Shown piece by piece: positions 17,718 through 26,514 of a stretch of 32,100 nucleotides of DNA. The first letter of the stretch is position 1. Each line of letters starts with the position of its first letter. Source of the stretch: an uncultured Burkholderiales bacterium (GTDB lineage: Bacteria > Pseudomonadota > Gammaproteobacteria > Burkholderiales > Burkholderiaceae_C); NCBI GenBank assembly GCA_903910745.1, contig CAIWAO010000002.1, positions 1 through 32,100 on the forward strand, written 5' to 3'. Below the pieces are notes generated by a model. The model ran no database searches and was not told where the DNA came from. It saw nothing but the letters and a program-made list of their open reading frames with translations. The translations under genes and the position numbers were made by a program.

Positions 17718-18512
17718 TCAAATTCCGATAGCAAATACGACAGGCAAATTTTGCGGAAGCTCAAAGCCCATACGCTTCCAATCGGCTACTGATTTGCATG
17801 CGTTTTTCATTTGGCTCATTGTCAAACCCAAACTAATGCCCACCCTGGTATTTGAATTTAAGTTACTGAGTAAAGATTTAAACAGAGCATTGTTTCTGTA
17901 GGGCGTCTCAATGATAAGCTGAGTTTGCTCGCTCCTGAGAGCAATGGACTCCAACTCTTTCAGACGTTTAGCTAGGGCTATGCTTTCGTGAGGCACATAA
18001 CCCACAAAGGCGAAACTTTGACCATTTAAACCGAAAGCACTCAAGGCCATCAATATTGAGGAAGGCCCCACCAAAGGAACTACTGCAATATTTAGAGCAT
18101 GTGCAGCCCTTACAACAGAGGAGCCAGGGTCTGCAACTGCAGGCATCCCAGCCTCACTCGCAAGACCCATAGAGTGGCCTTCTAGAGCGGGCTTTAGGAG
18201 TTGAGCGATATCTGACTTTTGGCTCGATCGAGATTGTCCTGAGTGGTCGCCCTTTTTATGAATTTGATGCGCAAGCTCTTGTATATTAATTTGCTGAATC
18301 GGTTGAACAAGAGGACAGACCTCTCCCACCCTTTTAAGGTAAGCGCGAAGAGTTTTTGAATTTTCGCAGATCCAATAGCCCAGTTCACTTGCAACTTGTA
18401 GCGTTTTGATAGGCAACACATGGGCAATAGGAATTTGCTCATCACACCCAAAATCCAGTGTGCCGGGAACTAAAAACAAGGTGCCGTAATTTTGATTTGT
18501 GTTTTCAACCAT
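17718..18512 (-). CDS. RsmI-like SAM-dependent methyltransferase (tetrapyrrole methylase fold)
   Basis: A 264-residue protein with the two-lobed tetrapyrrole-methylase fold, nearest to the RsmI group (16S rRNA C1402 2'-O-methylation). Seen: an N-terminal strand GTLFLVPGTL, the SAM-binding SEAGMPAVADPGSSVVRAAH (residues 119-138), VPLVGPSSILMALSAFG (145-161), GYVPHE (171-176) and IIETPYRNN, all typical. Unusual: the RsmI N-terminal signature (ATPIGNLGD and the EDTR segment) is replaced by VPGTLDFGCDE and ENSKTLRAYL, and there is a polar insertion (about 87-100). It is therefore probably a paralogue rather than RsmI itself, and its substrate is unknown. It lies 24 bases downstream of maf on the same strand, so the two are likely co-transcribed. 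Confidence 0.82.
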   Translation of the reverse strand: MVENTNQNYGTLFLVPGTLDFGCDEQIPIAHVLPIKTLQVASELGYWICENSKTLRAYLKRVGEVCPLVQPIQQINIQELAHQIHKKGDHSGQSRSSQKSDIAQLLKPALEGHSMGLASEAGMPAVADPGSSVVRAAHALNIAVVPLVGPSSILMALSAFGLNGQSFAFVGYVPHESIALAKRLKELESIALRSEQTQLIIETPYRNNALFKSLLSNLNSNTRVGISLGLTMSQMKNACKSVADWKRMGFELPQNLPVVFAIGI

Positions 18513-18536
18513 ATTCAGAAGTATTAAAAAATAAAG

Positions 18537-19127
18537 TCAAAACAGTTTCAAACCTGCTTGCCTAAGCAGGGTACAAGTACAAATTAAGGGCAGTCCAATC
18601 AAAGCCGTTGGATCATCACTTTGGATCATCTCTAAAAGGGCAATTCCAAGACCTTCACTTTTGGCGCTGCCTGCGCAGTCATACGGCGTTTCTGCTCGCA
18701 AATAGTTCTCAATATCAGCGTCTTCCAAATTTCTAAATTTCACCCTCACTGATACTAGGTCCTCAGCAAGAAATCCATTAGCATGACACACAACTGCAAC
18801 AGCGGTCTCAAAATGAACCTCTCTGCCCTGCAGCCTTCTTAGTTGTAAAACTGCTTTCTCATGATTGCCGGGTTTACCTAAACACTCGCCACTTAAGTTG
18901 ACCACTTGGTCAGATCCTATGACAAAGGCATCTGGATTTAAGTGGGCTACTGCTTGTGCTTTAGCTACCGCCAATCTCCTTGCCAAGAACTGCGGACTCT
19001 CCCCTACCTGGGGAGTCTCATCAACCTGTGGTGCAACGACCTCAAAGGGAATTTTCAAGCGCTCCAATAAGTCTCTTCTATAAGGAGATGTTGAAGCTAA
19101 TATTAGTTTGTATGGATTCATTGACAT
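18537..19127 (-). CDS. yceF: Maf-like nucleotide pyrophosphatase (YceF type)
   Basis: A 196-residue Maf/HAM1-fold protein. Family markers are LILASTSPYRRDLLERL (residues 8-24), VDETPQVGESP, GSDQVV (71-76) with the catalytic Asp73, and CLGKPGNHEKAVLQLRRLQGREV. The sequence around SPYRRDLL and the E/TP pattern fit the YceF subgroup, which hydrolyses m7GTP, better than the YhdE dTTP/UTP subgroup; this is inference from recalled alignments. The neighbouring divergent yceD strengthens it, because maf/yceF sits next to yceD-rpmF-plsX in many proteobacteria. A second ATG two codons downstream (19121) is an equally possible start. Only 42 bases separate it from yceD. Confidence 0.92.
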   Translation of the reverse strand: MSMNPYKLILASTSPYRRDLLERLKIPFEVVAPQVDETPQVGESPQFLARRLAVAKAQAVAHLNPDAFVIGSDQVVNLSGECLGKPGNHEKAVLQLRRLQGREVHFETAVAVVCHANGFLAEDLVSVRVKFRNLEDADIENYLRAETPYDCAGSAKSEGLGIALLEMIQSDDPTALIGLPLICTCTLLRQAGLKLF

Positions 19128-19169
19128 ATTTTCTAAATTTCACATCACGATTCTCTTACACTTAGCTTG

Positions 19170-19718
19170 ATGAAACAAAACATTGAACTAAATCAATTAG
19201 ACATTTTGAATTTTGCCCAAAGCTCTGGCGCTCTTAGCGGTAAGTTGCCCCTCTTGGGATTTGAACGCTTATGCGCTGAGGATTCAAGAAAATCCCCTGA
19301 AGAATCTATCAATTGGAGCCTAAACGGTCAGCAAATCAAGACCCCAGACGGCATTAACCAAATTTGGCTTCACCTAAAAGCCAACACACACGTAATGATG
19401 ACTTGTCAACGCTGTCTTGAGTTAGCCTCTTTTGATTTAAATGTTGATAGAAGTTTTAGATTCGTTGACAGCGAAGCAACAGCCCTAGAACAAGATGACG
19501 AAAATGAAGAAGATCTTCTTGTTATGGATAAAAAATTTAATACTTTAGAATTAATAGAAGATGAACTCATCATGAGTTTGCCTATAGTGCCAAGACACCA
19601 GGTATGCCAAAACTTATTCCTAGAAGACCTCGCAAAAGAAGGACAGGAGAACCCGGAGTTCCAACGCCCTAACCCATTTGCAGTACTGGCGAACTTAAAA
19701 AAGTCCACAAAGACTTGA
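19170..19718 (+). CDS. yceD: YceD / DUF177 protein (23S rRNA accumulation)
   Basis: A 182-residue protein of the DUF177 family. The marker pair is visible: VMMTCQRCLE (a CxxC, about residues 70-79) and the C-terminal segment LIEDELIMSLPIVPRH, followed by a Cys. An acidic stretch (EQDDENEEDLL) lies between. In E. coli and plants, loss of YceD lowers 23S rRNA; the mechanism is not settled. The ATG at 19170 is chosen over a TTG one codon earlier. It heads the conserved yceD-rpmF-plsX-fab order, linking ribosome production to lipid synthesis, although rpmF appears to have its own promoter in the 125-base gap that follows. Confidence 0.92.
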   Translation: MKQNIELNQLDILNFAQSSGALSGKLPLLGFERLCAEDSRKSPEESINWSLNGQQIKTPDGINQIWLHLKANTHVMMTCQRCLELASFDLNVDRSFRFVDSEATALEQDDENEEDLLVMDKKFNTLELIEDELIMSLPIVPRHQVCQNLFLEDLAKEGQENPEFQRPNPFAVLANLKKSTKT

Positions 19719-19732
19719 TTTGAATATCAAAA

Positions 19733-19762
19733 TAGACCAAATTACATAGAGTGCGTTATAAT
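19733..19762 (+). promoter_or_regulatory. Probable sigma-70 promoter of rpmF
   Basis: A perfect -10 box TATAAT lies at 19757-19762. An 18-base spacer separates it from TAGACC (19733-19738), which matches four of six -35 positions. Transcription would start near 19769, about 75 bases before the rpmF start codon. A strong, separate promoter for a ribosomal protein gene is expected. Confidence 0.65.
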
Positions 19763-19843
19763 CGTGGGCTAATGTCAATTCAAGCAGAGCTTGTGTTTTG
19801 ACTTGCCTAGATCTGAAAAACCAAGAATTCCGAGGAGCCTGAC

Positions 19844-20026
19844 ATGGCCGTCCAACAAAACAAAAAATCTCCCTCCAAGCGCGGTATGCACCGTTCACAC
19901 AACGCATTAAACGTACCTGGTATGGCAGTTGAGCCAACAAGTGGCGAAGTTCATTTGCGCCACCACATCAGCCCTAACGGCTTTTACCGTGGTCGCAAAG
20001 TGCTAAAAACCAAATCAGAGGCTTAA
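19844..20026 (+). CDS. rpmF: 50S ribosomal protein bL32
   Basis: A 60-residue basic protein that starts [20 protein letters not shown], the classic bL32 N-terminus, followed by [15 protein letters not shown]. It belongs to the large ribosomal subunit. No CxxC zinc pairs are present, so it is the zinc-independent form usual in proteobacteria. GAGGAG at 19832-19837 lies six bases before the ATG, a very good ribosome binding site. The promoter at 19733-19762 and the terminator after it suggest much of its mRNA is a short single-gene transcript. Confidence 0.98.
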   Translation: MAVQQNKKSPSKRGMHRSHNALNVPGMAVEPTSGEVHLRHHISPNGFYRGRKVLKTKSEA

Positions 20027-20043
20027 AGCTTCTGATTTGAATG

Positions 20044-20075
20044 AGCCCGTCGCTTTAACTTGGCGCGGGCTTTTG
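20044..20075 (+). terminator. Rho-independent terminator after rpmF
   Basis: A GC-rich hairpin: AGCCCG (20044-20049) pairs with CGGGCT (20066-20071), and CGC pairs with GCG inside, with one bulged T. TTTTG follows. It lies 18 bases after the rpmF stop and would reduce readthrough into plsX. Confidence 0.8.
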
Positions 20076-20129
20076 TATTCTTGCTTCTTGCTTTTGCAAC
20101 TCAATACACCCTACTAACACCGCCATACT

Positions 20130-21182
20130 ATGATTACATTGGCCGTTGATTGCATGGGTGGAGATCATGGTACGTCCGTCACGATACCAGCTTGTCTCAA
20201 ATTCTTAAATAACCATCCAGATGCACACTTAATTTGTGTAGGTCTTAAAGACAGTATTCAACATTTTTCGCACCCAAGAGTCACTTTAGTTGAGTCCCCA
20301 GAGGTCGTGGAGATGGATGATGCAGTGGAGATTGCACTCAGGCGTAAGAAAAAATCTTCCATGCGAATTAGCATCGAACAAGTCAAAGCCGGACATGCAC
20401 AGGCCGCCGTATCAGCCGGTAATACGGGTGCACTAATGGCCATTGCAAGATATGTATTGAAAACGATTGACGGGATTGAGCGCCCCGCAATTGCAGGTCA
20501 AATGCCCAACGTCAAGGGTGGCGGCACAACCATGCTCGACCTAGGCGCTAATGTGGATTGCACGCCGGAGCATTTGATTCAGTTTGCCGTCATGGGCTCA
20601 GCTCTGGTCTCCGTCCTTCACGGAATAGAAGAACCCACCGTTGGGTTACTCAATATTGGTGAGGAAGCGATCAAAGGCAGTGAAGTCATTAAAAGGACTT
20701 CGGAATTAATGCAAACTGTTGCCAATTCCGGTGGATTGAATTTTTATGGGAACGTTGAAGGAAATGACATTTTCAAAGGAACCACCGATATCGTAGTTTG
20801 TGATGGTTTTGTTGGAAATGTGGCCTTAAAAGCTAGCGAGGGACTTGCGGCAATGGTTACTCAAATGCTCAAAGAAGGCTTCTCGAGCAACATCTTTACC
20901 AAAATATCAGGAATAATCGCTCTTCCTGCACTATCTTCTTTTAAAAAACGAGTTGACCATAGGCGCCACAACGGGGCTGCACTACTCGGGTTGCAGGGGT
21001 TGGTTTTTAAAAGTCATGGCTCAGCAGACGTGCTTGCTTTTGAAAATGCACTAAACCGAGCGTATGATGCAGTACTTAACCATTTGCTAGACAAGGTTCG
21101 GGTTCGAATCTCTCAAGCTGCACCTTTTTTGGCCGCAAGCCAAATAGGTAAAGATTTGGGTAATAGCACTTTAGATGAATGA
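20130..21182 (+). CDS. plsX: Phosphate acyltransferase PlsX
   Basis: A 350-residue enzyme that makes acyl-phosphate from acyl-ACP for phospholipid synthesis. Seen: the N-terminal [37 protein letters not shown] (about residues 94-110), [10 protein letters not shown] (117-126), [23 protein letters not shown] and [30 protein letters not shown], all hallmarks of PlsX. It is peripheral to the inner membrane in known cases. Its end overlaps the fabH start in ATGA. No good ribosome binding site is seen before the ATG, and expression may depend partly on rpmF readthrough or on an unrecognised promoter in the 54-base gap after the terminator. Confidence 0.97.
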   Translation: MITLAVDCMGGDHGTSVTIPACLKFLNNHPDAHLICVGLKDSIQHFSHPRVTLVESPEVVEMDDAVEIALRRKKKSSMRISIEQVKAGHAQAAVSAGNTGALMAIARYVLKTIDGIERPAIAGQMPNVKGGGTTMLDLGANVDCTPEHLIQFAVMGSALVSVLHGIEEPTVGLLNIGEEAIKGSEVIKRTSELMQTVANSGGLNFYGNVEGNDIFKGTTDIVVCDGFVGNVALKASEGLAAMVTQMLKEGFSSNIFTKISGIIALPALSSFKKRVDHRRHNGAALLGLQGLVFKSHGSADVLAFENALNRAYDAVLNHLLDKVRVRISQAAPFLAASQIGKDLGNSTLDE

Positions 21183-22180
21183 CTAGACACGCGCGAATAA
21201 CTGGAACGGGTAGTTATCTACCCCCCCGAAAAGTATCCAATGCCCAGATCGTCGATCAACTGGCGAAGCTTGGCATAGAAAGCTCAGATTCATGGATTCT
21301 CGAGCGCACTGGAATTGGCTCACGTCACTTTGTAGACGCGGGCGTTTACAGTAGCGATTTGGCATTTGAAGCTTCTAAAGCGGCTTTATCTGCTGCAGGG
21401 TTGGGAGCAGAGGACATTGACTTAATCATTGTTGCCACCTCCACGCCTGATATGGTTTTCCCCTCCACTGCGTGTATTCTTCAAAGCAAACTTCAAGCCC
21501 TGAGTGCCACGTCAAATGCAATTGCTGGAGCACCAGCTTTTGATATTCAGGCTGTTTGCAGTGGTTTTGTTTATGCACTGAGTGTTGCTGATGCCATGAT
21601 TTGCTCAGGTAGAGCCAATAAAGCTTTGGTGGTAGGTGCTGAAGTCTTTTCAAGACTCTTGGACTTTAAAGATAGAACGACCTGCGTCCTATTTGGAGAC
21701 GGTGCTGGAGCAGTTGTCCTTGAGGCGTCTGAGAGGCCTGGTATTTTGGCAACCGATATCCACTCAGATGGCAAACATACTGATATCTTATGTGTCCCAG
21801 GTCATGTGAGCGGCGGTGAGATATCAGGAAACCCCCTCCTCAAAATGGACGGCCAAGCTGTCTTTAAACTAGCGGTTGGACTTCTTGAGAAAACAGCCAC
21901 AACATGCCTAAACAAAGCGGGCTTAGAGTCCAAAGATTTAGATTGGCTTGTGCCCCATCAAGCCAATATCAGAATCATACAAAGTACGGCTAAAAAGATG
22001 GGCTTGTCTATGGACAAAGTTATCTTGACCGTCCAAGATCATGGCAACACCTCTGCAGCATCCATTCCCCTCGCTCTTGACTACGGGGTAAGATCTGGAA
22101 AAATAAAAGTAGGCCAAAACCTGCTTTTAGAAGGCGTTGGTGGAGGCTTTACTTGGGGCTCTGCAGTGCTGACTTTTTAA
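21179..22180 (+). CDS. fabH: Beta-ketoacyl-ACP synthase III
   Basis: A 333-residue condensing enzyme that starts fatty-acid synthesis from acetyl-CoA and malonyl-ACP. The catalytic triad is visible: Cys127 in [12 protein letters not shown], His260 in [11 protein letters not shown] and Asn290 in [11 protein letters not shown]. The N-terminal [13 protein letters not shown] and the C-terminal [17 protein letters not shown] are also typical. The start overlaps the plsX stop by four bases (ATGA), a strong sign of translational coupling. Confidence 0.97.
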   Translation: MTRHARITGTGSYLPPRKVSNAQIVDQLAKLGIESSDSWILERTGIGSRHFVDAGVYSSDLAFEASKAALSAAGLGAEDIDLIIVATSTPDMVFPSTACILQSKLQALSATSNAIAGAPAFDIQAVCSGFVYALSVADAMICSGRANKALVVGAEVFSRLLDFKDRTTCVLFGDGAGAVVLEASERPGILATDIHSDGKHTDILCVPGHVSGGEISGNPLLKMDGQAVFKLAVGLLEKTATTCLNKAGLESKDLDWLVPHQANIRIIQSTAKKMGLSMDKVILTVQDHGNTSAASIPLALDYGVRSGKIKVGQNLLLEGVGGGFTWGSAVLTF

Positions 22181-22194
22181 CATGTAATTTAAAA

Positions 22195-23142
22195 ATGAAA
22201 AAGATTGCTTTCTTATTTCCTGGTCAAGGATCCCAATCTGTTGGAATGCTAGATGCTTGGAATAATCACCCCAGTGTTTTAGAAACACTGAAAGAGGCCT
22301 CAGATGCTCTAAACGAGGACATAGGTCGATTAATCTCAACTGGAACTAAAGAGGACCTATCTTTAACGACCAACACTCAACCAGCCATGCTAGTGGCGGG
22401 TGTTGCAGCTTACCGCGTTTGGAGATCTGAAGGTGGAGCTGAACCCTCTGTTATGGCGGGTCACTCGCTGGGGGAATATTCTGCTCTAGTGTGCTCTGGT
22501 GTACTAAGCCTTCAAGACGCAGCCCCCTTGGTTCGATTTCGGGCGAAATCAATGCAAGAAGCTGTTCCAGTGGGCACCGGGGCTATGGCTGCTATTCTTG
22601 GCCTATCCAGCGACAAAGTTATCGAAGGCTGCTCACAGGTGTCTTTGGAAAACCCAGAGGAAAGCGTTCAGGCTGTTAACTTCAATGATCCACTTCAAAC
22701 CGTCATTGCTGGCACCGTTGCCGGCGTTAACAAGGCATGTGAAGTTTTAAAATCCATGGGTGCTAAACGAGCTTTAATTCTTCCAGTGTCCGCGCCTTTT
22801 CACAGCATGTTGATGAGACCTGCTGCTGAGCAATTAAAAGAGAAATTAGAAAGCACTAAATTTAATGCTCCTCTAATTGAGGTAATCAACAATGTGGATG
22901 TATTAATCCAAAGAGACCCAGAACAAATTAAAGAATCTTTATATCGACAAGCCTTCAATCCAGTTCGTTGGGTTGAGACAATTCGAGCTATGAAAGATCT
23001 AGGGGTATATTTAACAGTTGAGTCAGGCCCTGGAAAAGTTCTAAGCGGCTTGACCCCTCGAATTGAACCCTCCATGCAAGGTGCTCCCCTTTATGATCCA
23101 AGCTCGCTGGCTAAGCTTCAAGAAATGTTGGCAGGCGAATAA
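22195..23142 (+). CDS. fabD: Malonyl-CoA:ACP transacylase
   Basis: A 315-residue enzyme that moves malonyl from CoA to ACP. The start at 22195 gives the family N-terminus MKKIAFLFPGQGSQSVGML; an upstream frame overlapping fabH is discounted. The nucleophile Ser91 lies in AGHSLGEYSALVCSG, and the partner His is in VSAPFHSMLMRPA (about residues 195-207). ESGPGKVLSGL marks the C-terminal part. It follows fabH after 14 bases, and 74 bases separate it from fabG. Confidence 0.97.
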   Translation: MKKIAFLFPGQGSQSVGMLDAWNNHPSVLETLKEASDALNEDIGRLISTGTKEDLSLTTNTQPAMLVAGVAAYRVWRSEGGAEPSVMAGHSLGEYSALVCSGVLSLQDAAPLVRFRAKSMQEAVPVGTGAMAAILGLSSDKVIEGCSQVSLENPEESVQAVNFNDPLQTVIAGTVAGVNKACEVLKSMGAKRALILPVSAPFHSMLMRPAAEQLKEKLESTKFNAPLIEVINNVDVLIQRDPEQIKESLYRQAFNPVRWVETIRAMKDLGVYLTVESGPGKVLSGLTPRIEPSMQGAPLYDPSSLAKLQEMLAGE

Positions 23143-23216
23143 TCAGGGGTCTGTATTCAACCTCTAGTCCGTATTTACTATCAGACTCACCTCATTTAAA
23201 CTTTTTTATATTTCCT

Positions 23217-23966
23217 ATGTCAGTCCAAGAAATGAAAGGGCAAATTGCCCTCGTAACTGGTGCCACACGCGGTATCGGACAAGCCATTGCCAAATCACTC
23301 GCGCAAATGGGGGTACACGTCATCGGAACTGCCACAACCCAAGCGGGGGCAGAAAAAATTCAAGAAGCCCTTAGCGCATTTGAGGGTTGCTCAGGTGTCG
23401 TTTTGGACGTCAGGGATCCCAGCGCATCAGTGGCGCTTATTGACTCCCTCACCAACGACAGGGGCGGTCTGCATATTTTGATCAACAACGCAGGCATCAC
23501 CAAAGATATGCTGGCGATGCGCTTAAAGGATGAGGATTGGGACGCCGTGATCGATACCAACCTCAAAGCAGTATTCACTTTGTCAAAGGCCGCTATTCGT
23601 CCAATGATGAAGCAAAAATTTGGTCGAATAATTAATATTACTAGCGTGGTCGGTGCAAGCGGCAACCCAGGTCAGTCCAATTACGCAGCCTCCAAGGCAG
23701 GCGTAGCAGGGATGACAAGGGCTTTAGCTCGTGAACTTGGCTCTCGCAACATCACGGTCAACTGCGTCGCGCCTGGTTTTATTGACACCGATATGACCGC
23801 CAGCCTGTCCGAAGATCAACAAAAAGCATTAATTTCCCAAATTCCCCTGAGCAGACTGGGATCCCCGTCTGATGTAGCCAATTTGGTTCAATTTTTGGCA
23901 AGTCCGTTGGCTTCTTACATCACTGGGCAAGAAATACATGTCAATGGCGGTATGTTAATGGTCTGA
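23217..23966 (+). CDS. fabG: 3-oxoacyl-ACP reductase
   Basis: A 249-residue short-chain dehydrogenase that reduces 3-ketoacyl-ACP with NADPH. Visible: the cofactor motif TGATRGIGQAIA (residues 14-25), NNAG (90-93), the catalytic Ser143, Tyr156 and Lys160 in SNYAASKAGVAG, and VAPGFIDTDMT further on. The C-terminal YITGQEIHVNGGMLMV is the FabG signature. No clear ribosome binding site precedes the ATG at 23217; a second ATG five codons later (MKGQIALVTG) is an alternative. Confidence 0.96.
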   Translation: MSVQEMKGQIALVTGATRGIGQAIAKSLAQMGVHVIGTATTQAGAEKIQEALSAFEGCSGVVLDVRDPSASVALIDSLTNDRGGLHILINNAGITKDMLAMRLKDEDWDAVIDTNLKAVFTLSKAAIRPMMKQKFGRIINITSVVGASGNPGQSNYAASKAGVAGMTRALARELGSRNITVNCVAPGFIDTDMTASLSEDQQKALISQIPLSRLGSPSDVANLVQFLASPLASYITGQEIHVNGGMLMV

Positions 23967-23987
23967 AATTAAGTTTTTTTCAAAAAT

Positions 23988-24016
23988 CTGAAATCTAATC
24001 TCTACTCGGCTAAAAT
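23988..24016 (+). promoter_or_regulatory. Probable promoter of acpP
   Basis: CTGAAA (23988-23993, four of six -35 positions) lies 17 bases before TAAAAT (24011-24016, five of six -10 positions) in the fabG-acpP gap. A separate promoter fits the need for far more AcpP than Fab enzymes. The call rests on box similarity only. Confidence 0.45.
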
Positions 24017-24050
24017 TGCCTTCTTCTACACAACCCTCTGAGGGAATTAA

Positions 24051-24290
<240 letters not shown>

Positions 24291-24324
24291 TTTAATAGGC
24301 TAACCATCGGAAAGTAGTTGCTGA

Positions 24325-25569
24325 ATGAGCCGTCGCCGCGTTGTCGTGACTGGCCTGGGTTGCGTCTGTCCTGTAGGTAATACAGTAGACGAATCCTGGT
24401 CAAACATTATTGCTGGTCACTCTGGAATAGAAAATATCACTCACTTTGATGCGAGTGGCTTTGCTTGTCATTTTGGAGGCGAAGTAAAAGGATTAGATCT
24501 AGACTCCTACATTAGTCCAAAAGAAGCGCGGACAATGGACTCCTTTATCCACTTCGGAATAGTTGCAGCAGTGCAAGCCGTTTTGGATAGCGGCTTACCT
24601 GTTGGAGACGCCTTAAACGAACTGACTGCTGAAAGAATTGGTTGCCTGATTGGCTCAGGTATTGGCGGACTTCCTCTTATTGAGAACATGCACGCGGAAC
24701 TTGTGAACCGCGGACCACGCCGTATTTCTCCATTCTTCGTGCCTGCCTCAATTGTGAACATGATTTCCGGTCATGTATCTATGCGTTTTGGCTTTAAAGG
24801 CCCTAACCTTGCAATTGCAACTGCCTGTACCACTGGACTACACAGCATAGGCCAAGCAGGACGCTTGATCGAATACGGAGATGCTGACGTAATGATTGCA
24901 GGCGGTGCTGAGGCAACGATCTCCCCCCTTGGTCTTGGCGGCTTTGCAGCTATGAGAGCTCTATCAACGAGAAACGATGATCCAAAGTCTGCATCCAGGC
25001 CTTGGGACAAAGACCGCGATGGTTTCGTACTCGGTGAAGGCGCTGGTGTAGTGGTTCTTGAAGAATACGAGTTTGCCAAAGCCCGCGGCGCAAAGATTTA
25101 CGCCGAGTTGGTTGGCTTTGGAATGAGTGCAGATGCTGGACACATGACCGCACCTAATATGGACGGCCCCAGACGCGCAATGGTCCACGCCATGAAAAAT
25201 GCGCAGATTAATCCAGATGCAATTGATTACATCAACGCTCACGGTACCTCTACGCCTTTAGGTGATGTGAACGAAACGCATGCAATTCAAGCGGCCTTTG
25301 GTGAGCACGCTAAAAATACACTCGTCAGCTCAACCAAATCCATGACGGGACATTTGCTCGGCGGCGCTGGAGGCATTGAGAGTGTATTTACGATACTTGG
25401 GTTACACAATCAAATAGCACCTCCCACAATTAATTTGGATAACCAAGATCCTGAATGCCCCCTTGACTACTGTGCCAATAAGGCTCGGGAAATCAATATG
25501 ACCTACGCACTAAAGAATAACTTTGGGTTTGGCGGCACAAACGGAAGTTTAATTTTTAAACGCTTCTGA
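24325..25569 (+). CDS. fabF: Beta-ketoacyl-ACP synthase II
   Basis: A 414-residue elongating condensing enzyme. Cys168 in [16 protein letters not shown] is the nucleophile, with His306 in [11 protein letters not shown] and His343 in [16 protein letters not shown] completing the Cys-His-His set. Lys338 is also conserved, and [12 protein letters not shown] is the C-terminal signature. GGAAAG lies about ten bases before the ATG. In remembered relatives the next genes are often the rpoE sigma-factor cluster; here a convergent ZIP transporter follows instead. Confidence 0.97.
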   Translation: MSRRRVVVTGLGCVCPVGNTVDESWSNIIAGHSGIENITHFDASGFACHFGGEVKGLDLDSYISPKEARTMDSFIHFGIVAAVQAVLDSGLPVGDALNELTAERIGCLIGSGIGGLPLIENMHAELVNRGPRRISPFFVPASIVNMISGHVSMRFGFKGPNLAIATACTTGLHSIGQAGRLIEYGDADVMIAGGAEATISPLGLGGFAAMRALSTRNDDPKSASRPWDKDRDGFVLGEGAGVVVLEEYEFAKARGAKIYAELVGFGMSADAGHMTAPNMDGPRRAMVHAMKNAQINPDAIDYINAHGTSTPLGDVNETHAIQAAFGEHAKNTLVSSTKSMTGHLLGGAGGIESVFTILGLHNQIAPPTINLDNQDPECPLDYCANKAREINMTYALKNNFGFGGTNGSLIFKRF

Positions 25570-25580
25570 TTTAGAAATAT

Positions 25581-25595
25581 CTGGTCTAAGACCAG
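25581..25595. terminator. Hairpin between convergent fabF and ZIP gene
   Basis: The perfect inverted repeat CTGGTC-TAA-GACCAG lies 11 bases after the fabF stop. It has no T-run on either strand. A second weak repeat (AAGTAA / TTACTT, 25599-25620) is followed by a T-rich stretch. Together they may end the fab transcript, but the evidence is only the fold and the place. Confidence 0.35.
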
Positions 25596-25638
25596 TGTAA
25601 GTAACCTACCAAGATTACTTCTATCTTTAGTTTTGGTT

Positions 25639-26493
25639 TCACTTTCCCAACTGGCTTGTCAAACTGACCAACACCAGTCCCAAACTTAACCAGATTACTT
25701 GGATAAGAGTTTGTTTTGGACTTAGCCTCTTTTGCAATTGAGGTATCAAATCTGCCAAAGAAACGTATATATAGCTACTACTAGCCAGTGCTAACAGGTA
25801 GGGAAGAAAGTCCTCATGACCGCTCATTAAAAGTAGCCCCGCCAAGCCCCCAACTACGGTTACACCACCAGCCAGACTCAATTTGATAACTGCATTTTTA
25901 GGTTGATTCGATCCAACCCCTAAGACAATAAGATCCCCCATATGATGTGGAACTTCATGTACCAAAACTGCTAGGCTAGCAACAAGTCCAACCTGAAAAT
26001 CTGCCATAAATGCAGCTGCCACCAAAATACCGTCCCCAAAAGAATGCAAACTGTCCCCAAATAAAACTGCCCATCCACCCCCGTTGTAGTGTGAATGTTC
26101 ATGAGCAGGAGAATGAGAGGTTGCAAAACTGTTTGTTGTATTGCTAGATTGATCGGTCAGGTGTTCATGGTTTTCTTTATTATCTTCATAGTGCGGGTGA
26201 TGGTGCTCATGCCCATGATGCCAAAGCTCTGCCTTGTCTAAGAGGAAGAAAAATAATATTCCACCTAAAAGAGTACTCAATAGGCCCCTTGGATTTTGAG
26301 ATGCCTCAAATGCTTCAGGTAGTAAATGAAGAAATGCTGTAGCGAGTAAAGCGCCGGCGGCCAAACTAAGCAAATGCTGCGTGTACTTGGACATGACGGC
26401 GTTTACAAATAGCCAAGCCACCCAAACACTACCCACACCACAGGCGAGGGTACCTAATAAAATCGAAATCAGTAAATAGTTAAAGCTTTGCAT
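25639..26493 (-). CDS. ZIP-family divalent metal transporter
   Basis: A 284-residue inner-membrane protein of the ZIP family (zinc/iron permease type), which would import zinc or related divalent metals. About seven to eight hydrophobic segments are visible. The metal path motifs are HLLPEAFEAS (about residues 56-65), DSLHSFGDGILVAAAF (147-162) and VHEVPHHMGDLIVLG (178-192). The variable loop between helices is very His-rich, HHGHEHHHPH at 92-101 plus more His to 135, as expected for metal binding. The substrate is not determined by sequence. It begins 21 bases after the polA stop on the same strand and is likely co-transcribed with polA. No Zur-type operator was recognised. Confidence 0.9.
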   Translation of the reverse strand: MQSFNYLLISILLGTLACGVGSVWVAWLFVNAVMSKYTQHLLSLAAGALLATAFLHLLPEAFEASQNPRGLLSTLLGGILFFFLLDKAELWHHGHEHHHPHYEDNKENHEHLTDQSSNTTNSFATSHSPAHEHSHYNGGGWAVLFGDSLHSFGDGILVAAAFMADFQVGLVASLAVLVHEVPHHMGDLIVLGVGSNQPKNAVIKLSLAGGVTVVGGLAGLLLMSGHEDFLPYLLALASSSYIYVSLADLIPQLQKRLSPKQTLIQVIWLSLGLVLVSLTSQLGK

Positions 26494-26514
26494 AATATGC
26501 TAGCGCAGGTGAAC

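Noticed and set aside
23203-23212. TATATT as a -10 box for fabG
   Set aside because: It lies only a few bases before the ATG, which would require a leaderless mRNA, and no -35 box is present.
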